In this document: positions 1 to 6,070 of the stretch, in pieces
How positions within the stretch are numbered: the first letter of the stretch is position 1
How the letters are laid out: each line of letters opens with the position of its first letter
Source: Saccharopolyspora gregorii
GTDB lineage: Bacteria > Actinomycetota > Actinomycetes > Mycobacteriales > Pseudonocardiaceae
Assembly (NCBI RefSeq): GCF_024734405.1
Contig: NZ_CP059556.1
Span: 3,844,001-3,908,000, forward strand
Reading direction: 5' to 3'
Length of the DNA stretch: 64,000 nt
Notes under the pieces: generated by a model
What the model was told of the DNA's origin: nothing
What the model saw: only the letters and a program-made list of their open reading frames with translations
The model's database searches: none
Position numbers and translations under genes: made by a program

Positions 1-21
1 TCGGGCGCGGCACCCCTGCGA

Positions 22-49
22 GACACGGTGTCATATTAGACAGAGTGTC
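22..49. promoter_or_regulatory. Tandem GACA/TGTC palindromes, possible operator
   Basis: GACACGGTGTC at 22-32 and GACAGAGTGTC at 39-49 are two short inverted repeats 17 bp apart, centre to centre, with an AT-rich CATATTAG between them; a third half-repeat GGTGTC follows at 55-60. This looks like a regulator-binding region of the TetR/GntR size class. It lies about 200 bp upstream of the first visible gene and could equally serve a gene beyond the left edge. The palindromes are seen directly; the function is inferred. Confidence 0.35.
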
Positions 50-170
50 AATAAGGTGTCGAGCCGTCCTCCTCGACGGCACCCGACCAGCCGAGCGCGC
101 CCGCGCGGCACGCGGCGAACGACGGCCCGCTCGCCGCCCGGAGGGCCCGGGCAGCCGCCCGCCGACTTCC

Positions 171-184
171 CAGTCAGTCGACTG
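171..184. promoter_or_regulatory. Operator palindrome CAGTC-N4-GACTG, copy 1
   Basis: CAGTCAGTCGACTG is an inverted repeat with 5-bp arms and a 4-bp centre, placed 62 bp before the esterase start codon. A closely related and longer copy stands at 2333-2350 before the P450. Two such sites in front of two adjacent same-strand units suggest one repressor, probably TetR-like, controlling the esterase-SDR pair and the P450 together. No matching regulator gene is next to them in the window. Confidence 0.55.
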
Positions 185-245
185 CCTTACAGTGGGTCGT
201 GCGCCGACCGGTCCGCCGGGCGAGGCCGACGAAAGGAGCGATCCG

Positions 246-1151
246 ATGTCCGTCCTGTCCCGCCCCGCGGTGGCCGCCCTCGCCGCGAAAGCCATGCAGC
301 GCGCCGTCGCCCGGGTCCGCCCGCCGCGCGACCGGTTCCCCGAGTTCCCGGGCCGCACCGAGGAGCTCACCGTCCCCACCGCGGCGGGCCCGGCCCGCGC
401 GGTGCTGTACCGGCCGGACGCGACCGGGGGAACCGTGCCGCTGCACGTCAACTTCCACGGCGGCGGCTTCGTCATGGGGCTGACCGAACTCGACGACCCG
501 CTGTGCAGGCTCATCGCCGGGACCGCGGAGGTCGCGGTGCTCAACGTCGATTACGTCCTCGCGCCGCAGCACCCGTTCCCCGCCCCGCCGCGGCAGGCGT
601 TCGACGTGGTCCGCTGGGCCGCCGAGCACGGCGATCGGTACGGCTGGGACGGCTCCCGGCTGTCGGTCGGCGGGCAGAGCGCAGGCGGCTCGCTCGCCGC
701 CGCCGTCGCGCGCCAGGCCTTCGAGCAGGGCGGGCCGCGGATCGCGCTGCAGGCGCTGCACTACCCGTCGCTGGACCTGGTCACCCCGTTCCGGGACAAG
801 GGATCGCCGCTGCCCAAGCCGATGCTGCGCCCGTGGATGGCGGAGGTCTTCAACGCCTCCTACCTCCGGGACCCGCGCTGGGCCGACGACCGGTTGCACT
901 CCCCCGCCGCACCCGGGGACACCACCGACCTCACCGGCATCGCGCCCGCGCTGGTCGTCACCGCCGAGCACGACGTGCTGCGCGGCGAGGGCGAGCGCTA
1001 CGCGGAACGGCTGCGCGAGGCGGGAGCGCTCGTGCGGCACCACGTGGTCGCCGGGGCCGACCACGGCTACGACGTGCGGGACCCGGACCGGGCCCGCGCC
1101 GGCTACGACCTGATCGCCCACCACGTGCGGCGAGCGCTGCACGCGGACTGA
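246..1151 (+). CDS. HSL-type alpha/beta-hydrolase (esterase)
   Basis: This 301-residue protein belongs to the hormone-sensitive-lipase (family IV) carboxylesterases, which hydrolyse small ester or lactone substrates in the cytoplasm. The oxyanion-hole HGGG is at residues 71-74, the nucleophile Ser145 sits in GQSAG (143-147), and Asp243 (after TAEH) and His273 (ADHGYD) complete the triad. Length is normal for the family. The ATG at 246 is chosen because AAAGGAGCG lies just upstream; a longer frame exists but lacks a ribosome site. It precedes the SDR gene by 116 bp and probably shares its promoter, downstream of the CAGTC-N4-GACTG site. The substrate is unknown; a role in degrading an esterified or lactonised compound with the SDR and P450 is inference. 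Confidence 0.85.
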   Translation: MSVLSRPAVAALAAKAMQRAVARVRPPRDRFPEFPGRTEELTVPTAAGPARAVLYRPDATGGTVPLHVNFHGGGFVMGLTELDDPLCRLIAGTAEVAVLNVDYVLAPQHPFPAPPRQAFDVVRWAAEHGDRYGWDGSRLSVGGQSAGGSLAAAVARQAFEQGGPRIALQALHYPSLDLVTPFRDKGSPLPKPMLRPWMAEVFNASYLRDPRWADDRLHSPAAPGDTTDLTGIAPALVVTAEHDVLRGEGERYAERLREAGALVRHHVVAGADHGYDVRDPDRARAGYDLIAHHVRRALHAD

Positions 1152-1267
1152 CACCGCCCACCGGCTCCCGCAGCACGGGGCGCGAAGCCCGGCGCGGGAG
1201 GCGCAAAGCCGGACGGATCCCGCGCTCGGCACCGCCCCCGGGATCCGGTCGACAGGAGGGAAACCCG

Positions 1268-2293
1268 ATGACCGCCACCCCGCTGTCCCCCGAGTCCACA
1301 GTGGCCGAATGGCTCGACCACCCCGCGGGCGGCCCGATCCTGCGCCGGATGCTGGCGGAGAACGGGCAGAGCGCCGCGGCGCTGCGCTCGGTGCGCCGGT
1401 TCCGGATGAGCAGGCTCGTCGCGCTCAGCGGCGGGCGGCTCAGCACCGAGGAGGTGGACCGGCTGGCCGCCGAGGCCAACGCCACCGCCGTCCCCGACGC
1501 GGCAGACGCTCCCACCCCGCCGCCGCGCCCGGAGTGGCGAGAGCGCACCACGCCCGGCCGCTTCACCGGCAGCACCGCCATCATCACCGGCGCGGGCTCC
1601 GGCATCGGCCGGGCCACCGCCTCCCGCGTCGCCCGCGAGGGCGGCCGGGTCGTGGCGGCCGACGTCGACCCGGGCCGCCTCGACGCGCTGGTCGCCGAGC
1701 ACGCCGAGCACGAGGTGGTGCCGGTCCGCGCCGACATCACCGACCCGGACGGGATCGCCGCGATCGTGGCCGCCGCGGACGGCAGGGTCGACGCGCTCGC
1801 CAACGTCGCCGGGATCACCGACGGGATGGTGCCGCTGCACGAGGTGGACGACGAGCTGTGGCACCGGGTCTTCGAGGTCAACCTGCACGGCATGTTCCGG
1901 CTGACCCGCGCGGTGCTGCCGCTGATGCGCGCCGCCGGGCGGGGTTCGATCGTCAACGTGTCCTCGGAGGCGGCGCTGCGCGGCTCGACGGCGGGCACCG
2001 CCTACACCGCGTCGAAGCACGCGGTGGTCGGGCTGACCCGCAGCGCGGCGTTCATGTACGGACCGGACGGGATCCGGGTGAACTCGGTGGCGCCGGGCGG
2101 GGTGGCGACGGGCATCGAGGGCGCGATGAACTCGGCGCTGGGCCGGGAGCGGATCGAGCCGACGCTGGCGGCGCTGCCGGACATCGCCGAACCGGAGCAC
2201 GTGGCCGCGTCGATCGCGTTCCTGCTCAGCGAGGATTCGGTGAACCTCAACGGCGTGCTGCTCCCCTCCGACGGAGGCTGGTCCGTCCAATGA
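1268..2293 (+). CDS. SDR-family oxidoreductase with N-terminal helical extension
   Basis: This 341-residue protein is a classical short-chain dehydrogenase/reductase acting on an alcohol or ketone with NAD(P). The Rossmann motif TGAGSGIG is at 107-114, NVAG at 179-182, Ser233, Tyr246 and Lys250 (YTASK) form the catalytic site, and the C-terminus ends in the usual SDGGW region. About 90 extra residues precede the SDR core; they are helical-looking and resemble the small helical domain that some actinobacterial SDRs carry, of unknown function. The ATG is preceded by CAGGAGGG at 1253-1260. It lies downstream of the esterase on the same strand and is probably cotranscribed. The substrate cannot be read from sequence. 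Confidence 0.87.
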   Translation: MTATPLSPESTVAEWLDHPAGGPILRRMLAENGQSAAALRSVRRFRMSRLVALSGGRLSTEEVDRLAAEANATAVPDAADAPTPPPRPEWRERTTPGRFTGSTAIITGAGSGIGRATASRVAREGGRVVAADVDPGRLDALVAEHAEHEVVPVRADITDPDGIAAIVAAADGRVDALANVAGITDGMVPLHEVDDELWHRVFEVNLHGMFRLTRAVLPLMRAAGRGSIVNVSSEAALRGSTAGTAYTASKHAVVGLTRSAAFMYGPDGIRVNSVAPGGVATGIEGAMNSALGRERIEPTLAALPDIAEPEHVAASIAFLLSEDSVNLNGVLLPSDGGWSVQ

Positions 2294-2332
2294 GGACACC
2301 CGTTCGCGGCGGAGTGGCGTGGGGCGCTTGCT

Positions 2333-2350
2333 TTCAGTCAATCGACTGAA
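2333..2350. promoter_or_regulatory. Operator palindrome TTCAGTC-N4-GACTGAA, copy 2
   Basis: TTCAGTCAATCGACTGAA is a perfect inverted repeat with 7-bp arms around AATC, 44 bp before the P450 start. Its core matches the site at 171-184 (CAGTC-A[AG]TC-GACTG). It lies in the 101-bp gap between the SDR gene and the P450, so the P450 probably has its own promoter controlled by the same repressor as the esterase-SDR unit. Confidence 0.6.
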
Positions 2351-2394
2351 TTAGTCTCGTGGGCGCCACCACACCGCCACCACCAGGAGCCCGC

Positions 2395-3600
2395 GTGAGC
2401 CAGCCAGCCCCGCCGAATGACCAGCCGATCTCCACGCGCCGCACCGGTTTCGACCCGGCACCGGACGTCGCCGCGCTGCGCTCACGCGACGGGATCACCC
2501 GGATCCGCACCCCGTTCGGCCCGTCCGCCTGGCTGCTCACCCGGCACGCCGACGTGCGGCGCATGCTCGGCGACGCCGACGCCTTCCGCAACGGCTGGGG
2601 TCCGGAGGACCTGGACGGCGCGCGGCGCGACCCGCGGCAGCTCTCCGGGGAGCGCAGCGGCAACCTGCTCGCGCTCGACCCGCCGGACCACACCCGGCTG
2701 CGCCGGATGCTCACCCCCGAGTTCACCGTCCGCCGGATGCGTCGCCTCGAACCGCGCATCGTCGAGATCGTCGACGAGCACCTGGACGCGCTCGAACGGC
2801 ACGGCCCGCCCGCCGACCTCGTCGCCGAGTACGCGCTGCCGATCCCCTCGCTGGTCATCTGCGAACTGCTCGGCGTGCCGCCCACCGACCGGCCCGAGTT
2901 CCAGGAACGCACCAACCGCCAGCTCGACACCACCCTCCCGGAGGAGGAGAAGGTCGAGCTGTCCCGGCAGTCCCTCGCGTACATGACCGAGCTCGTCGCC
3001 CGGGCGCGGCAGGACCCGGGCGAGGACCTGCTCGGCATGCTCATCCGGGACCACGACGCGGAGCTGAGCAACGCCGAGCTGATCGGCATCGGGAACCTGC
3101 TGCTCGTCGCCGGGCACGAGACCACCTCGAACATGCTCGGCCTCGGCACGCTCGCGCTGCTGCGCCATCCCGAGCAGCTGCGCATCGTGCGCGACGAACC
3201 GGACCGCGTCCCGGGCGCCGTCGAAGAACTGCTGCGGTGGCTCAGCGTCGTCGGCAGCGGGTCGCCGCGGATGGCGACCCGGGACGTGGAGCTGGCGGGC
3301 GCCACGATCCGCCGCGGTGACCTCGTGTCGTTCAACCTGCCCGCCGCCAACCGGGACCCGGAACTGCTCGACGACCCTGAGCTGCTGGACGTGACGCGGT
3401 CCGCGAGCCCGCACGTCGGCTTCGGGCACGGCATCCACCACTGCATCGGCGCGCCGCTGGCGCGGATGGAGATGCGCATCGCGTTCCCCGCGCTGCTGCG
3501 GCGATTCCCGCAGCTGCGGCTGGCGATCCCGGAGGACGAGGTGGCGTTCGCCAGCGACCACGCCATCTACGGCCTCAAGGAACTCCCGATCACCTGGTGA
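2395..3600 (+). CDS. Cytochrome P450 monooxygenase (bacterial class I)
   Basis: This 401-residue soluble P450 resembles the actinomycete CYP105/107-type enzymes, which hydroxylate or epoxidise small molecules with a ferredoxin partner. The I-helix oxygen-binding motif AGHETT is at about 238-243, the K-helix EELLR follows, and the heme ligand Cys350 lies in FGHGIHHCIG. The GTG at 2395 is preferred because AGGAG lies 5 bases upstream; an in-frame GTG at 2359 would add 12 Pro/Thr-rich residues and has no ribosome site. No ferredoxin gene is adjacent. It shares an operator-like palindrome with the esterase-SDR unit, suggesting a joint catabolic or detoxifying role. The substrate is unknown. Confidence 0.92.
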   Translation: MSQPAPPNDQPISTRRTGFDPAPDVAALRSRDGITRIRTPFGPSAWLLTRHADVRRMLGDADAFRNGWGPEDLDGARRDPRQLSGERSGNLLALDPPDHTRLRRMLTPEFTVRRMRRLEPRIVEIVDEHLDALERHGPPADLVAEYALPIPSLVICELLGVPPTDRPEFQERTNRQLDTTLPEEEKVELSRQSLAYMTELVARARQDPGEDLLGMLIRDHDAELSNAELIGIGNLLLVAGHETTSNMLGLGTLALLRHPEQLRIVRDEPDRVPGAVEELLRWLSVVGSGSPRMATRDVELAGATIRRGDLVSFNLPAANRDPELLDDPELLDVTRSASPHVGFGHGIHHCIGAPLARMEMRIAFPALLRRFPQLRLAIPEDEVAFASDHAIYGLKELPITW

Positions 3601-3647
3601 ACCGGAGCGCCGAGCTGGGGCGGCCGGGGCCCGCGGCGGCCGGCCGC

Positions 3648-4448
3648 TCAGCGGGCCGACCTGGCGGCGCCCACCAGCTCGGTGACCGCGACCTCCAGAT
3701 CGGGCGGGCGCAACGGGTTGACGCTCACCCAGCCGCCCGCGGTGCCGATCCGCAGCCGCCCGGCCGGACCGTCCACCCAGGACAGTTCGGTGCCGTCCCG
3801 GACCACGCCGCCCCGGCCGCGCCGGGTGGCGCCGAGCTGTCCGCGCCCGGTCACCACCGGCAGCACCCGGACGAGCTGGTCGAGCTGCGCGGGATCGCCG
3901 CCGCAGTCGCGCACCAGCTCCCGGAGCCGCCGCTGCCGTTCGGCGTCCCGGTCCACCTCGTCGAGCACCCCGGCCGCCCCGTGCACCGCCCGCGCGGGCA
4001 GGGTGATCGGCATCGTGCGGGCCCCGCCGAGCCTCGGCAGCATCGCCAGCACGGCGCGGACCAGGTCGTCCTGCCCGATCCAGCGCACCTCCACCTGGTC
4101 GGACAGCGCATCGCCGAGCGGGCGGAGGCAGAGCACCGCCCACGACCGGTGCAGCAGCACCGCGACCGCGGTGGTCCCGTCCGGCCCGGTGAGCAGCAGG
4201 TCGATCGCCGCCCGGTGCGCCCCCAGCGCGTCCGCCAGGTCCGCCGCCGCCCCGGTGGGACCGGAACCGTCGGCGAGGCCGCGCAGCTCCAGCGTCTGAC
4301 CGGCCGTGCGCAGCAGCACCTCCCGCTCGCCCGCGATCCGGCCGAACGACGGCACCTGCAGCGGGAACGGGCAGGCCACCCCGGCGTGCGTGGCGAGCAG
4401 GTCCAGCTCGACCAGCCCGAACCGGACGCCCTCGGCGGTGGCGATCAC
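3648..4448 (-). CDS. EspG-family ESX secretion-associated protein
   Basis: This 266-residue protein has the composition and layout of the EspG family (PF14011): mixed beta strands, no catalytic motif and no signal peptide. EspG proteins are cytoplasmic chaperones that bind PE/PPE-type or WXG-type substrates before export by type VII (ESX) secretion. It overlaps the upstream EspC-like gene by 4 bases (ATGA), so the two are translationally coupled. No ESX core gene (EccC ATPase, EccD, mycosin) is in the window, so export must rely on machinery elsewhere. The family call rests on overall resemblance and context. Confidence 0.72.
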   Translation of the reverse strand: MIATAEGVRFGLVELDLLATHAGVACPFPLQVPSFGRIAGEREVLLRTAGQTLELRGLADGSGPTGAAADLADALGAHRAAIDLLLTGPDGTTAVAVLLHRSWAVLCLRPLGDALSDQVEVRWIGQDDLVRAVLAMLPRLGGARTMPITLPARAVHGAAGVLDEVDRDAERQRRLRELVRDCGGDPAQLDQLVRVLPVVTGRGQLGATRRGRGGVVRDGTELSWVDGPAGRLRIGTAGGWVSVNPLRPPDLEVAVTELVGAARSAR

Positions 4449-4792
4449 GATTCGCCCCCGGCCGCCGCGCGCAGCGCCCGGCTGGCCTCCGCCTCGCGGT
4501 CCCGGTAGCCGGTCACGGTCCGGCGCAGCGCGGTGTGGAACTCGTTGACGCCGGTGTCGGTGGCACCGACCTCCCCGGTCAGGCCGGTCGCGCCCGCTTC
4601 CGCGCGCAACCGCATCGCCAGGTGCAGCGCCGGTGGCGCCGTGCCGCGCAGCGGCAGCCGCTGCGCCAGTTCACCCGCGGTGCGCACCAGGCCCGCGGTG
4701 TCCTCGCCGATCGCGGCGAGCGCGGCGACCTGCGCGTCCAATTCTTCCGGTGTCAGCTGGAAACCGCCGCCCGGAACGTCCCCAGTGGTCAT
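4445..4792 (-). CDS. EspC/WXG100-like small ESX-associated protein
   Basis: This 115-residue, Ala/Leu-rich, helical protein has no transmembrane segment. Two predicted helices (about residues 15-50 and 80-110) flank a short loop, the layout of EspC-type and WXG100-like helical hairpins, although a clear WXG turn is missing. The start ATG at 4792 leaves 9 bp to the preceding gene, and its stop overlaps the EspG-like start. It is probably an exported partner or chaperone client of the neighbouring EspG-like protein. Function is inferred from size, fold pattern and context. Confidence 0.6.
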   Translation of the reverse strand: MTTGDVPGGGFQLTPEELDAQVAALAAIGEDTAGLVRTAGELAQRLPLRGTAPPALHLAMRLRAEAGATGLTGEVGATDTGVNEFHTALRRTVTGYRDREAEASRALRAAAGGES

Positions 4793-4801
4793 GCTCGATC
4801 C

Positions 4802-5986
4802 TCACTCCCCGATCACCGGGGGCATCACCGGCTCGTCGACGTCGAAGAGCCGCTGGTCGACGACGGGCAACCGGTTGCGGTGCTCGCCGGATTCCTCGTC
4901 CCGGCCCCGGGTGCCCGCCCCGGCCGGGGCCATGCCGCCGCGTCCACCGGACCGGCCCGCCGGGGACGCGCCCAGCGCGGCACCGCCGAACCGCCCGGCC
5001 GCACCGCCGATCCCCGCACGCCCACCGGGTGCCAGCGCCGCGTCGAGCGGTCCGCCGCCGACGAGCTTCCCCCACGGCACCCCGCCACCGGACGCACCGC
5101 CGAACCCGCCACCGGTGCCCGCCGCCGAGCTCGCGCCGAACCCCGCCGCGGTCGTCGCTGCGGGCTCCTCCCCCGCCTCGGCCGCACCCCCGGCACCGGC
5201 CGAGGCGGAGGTGATGTTCCGGCTGCTGCCCGCGAGGCACTGCTCGTAGCGCTGCATCACGTGCACCGCCTGCGCCTTCTGCTCGGCGGCGGCCACGCTG
5301 GCCAGGAACGCGCTGCCCGCGCCACCCGCGATGCCGCCGACGGCGGCGCCCATCATCGCGCCCGGGCCGGCGCCGACCCCCGCGGCACCCGCGCCGAGCG
5401 CCCCGCCGACGACGGTGCCGACCGCGGTGCCCGCGGCGGACCCGGCCGACCCGGCCGCCACCGGATCGACGCCCGGCGGCGGCATCTCGTTGCGCGCCGA
5501 TTCGAGCGCGTCCCCCGCTTCCCGGGTCGCGCGCCCCACCGCGCCCGCGCGGGAGCCCGCGGCTCCGGTCCGCTCACCGAGGTCGCCGAGCGCACCGGAG
5601 GCCTGCCGGGCCGCCTGCCCGTCCCAGTTCCGCTCCAGCGCCCCCCGCTGGCCGCGGAGCCCGTCGGCGTGGCCGGTGAGCTCGGTGCCGTGGCGCTGCC
5701 ACTCGTCGGCGACCCGGCCGACGTCACCGACGTCGGCGCCCTGCCACAGCATGTCGTAGAGCTGCTGGTGCGAGTACGCGTTCCAGTTCGTCCCGCCCTC
5801 CGCGAGCGGTGAGCCGAAGTAACCCTCCCAGGCGTTGCGCAGCGCCTCGACCACCGGCTGGGCCAGCACACCCGCCGGTCCGGCCTGCGCGAGCACCGCC
5901 ACGGCCGCGTCGGCGAGGTCCTGCACCCCGTCCGAGGCCGTGCTGATCAGTTCATCGGCACCGTCGTCCGCCATGTCCCGTTCCAT
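4802..5986 (-). CDS. WXG/PPE-like ESX substrate protein with Gly/Ala-rich tail
   Basis: This protein of 394 residues (390 if ATG 5974 is used) has a helical N-terminal domain with a WDG turn at 121-123, matching the WXG-type helical hairpin of type VII secretion substrates. It is followed by a hydrophobic Gly/Ala stretch at about 185-250 and a low-complexity Gly/Ala tail to an acidic C-terminus. PPE-like proteins of non-mycobacterial actinomycetes share this layout. It heads the unit whose next genes encode the EspC-like and EspG-like proteins, so it is the likely exported cargo. The two candidate starts both have only weak purine-rich upstream sequence. Confidence 0.65.
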   Translation of the reverse strand: MERDMADDGADELISTASDGVQDLADAAVAVLAQAGPAGVLAQPVVEALRNAWEGYFGSPLAEGGTNWNAYSHQQLYDMLWQGADVGDVGRVADEWQRHGTELTGHADGLRGQRGALERNWDGQAARQASGALGDLGERTGAAGSRAGAVGRATREAGDALESARNEMPPPGVDPVAAGSAGSAAGTAVGTVVGGALGAGAAGVGAGPGAMMGAAVGGIAGGAGSAFLASVAAAEQKAQAVHVMQRYEQCLAGSSRNITSASAGAGGAAEAGEEPAATTAAGFGASSAAGTGGGFGGASGGGVPWGKLVGGGPLDAALAPGGRAGIGGAAGRFGGAALGASPAGRSGGRGGMAPAGAGTRGRDEESGEHRNRLPVVDQRLFDVDEPVMPPVIGE

Positions 5987-6070
5987 CTCCCCCAGGCGTG
6001 CGTGGAAAGCGACGAGGGAAAGCTATGGGGTGGCGATGAATTTTCGATGAAGCGCCCGGCGGCGGGGTGC

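Noticed and set aside
2359-2394. Upstream GTG start for the first P450
   Set aside because: It lacks a ribosome site and adds only Pro/Thr-rich residues; GTG 2395 has AGGAG at proper spacing.
3601-3647. Terminator hairpin between the P450 and the EspG-like gene
   Set aside because: The 47-bp gap is very rich in GGCC runs and allows several overlapping stems, none clearly better than chance for such composition.
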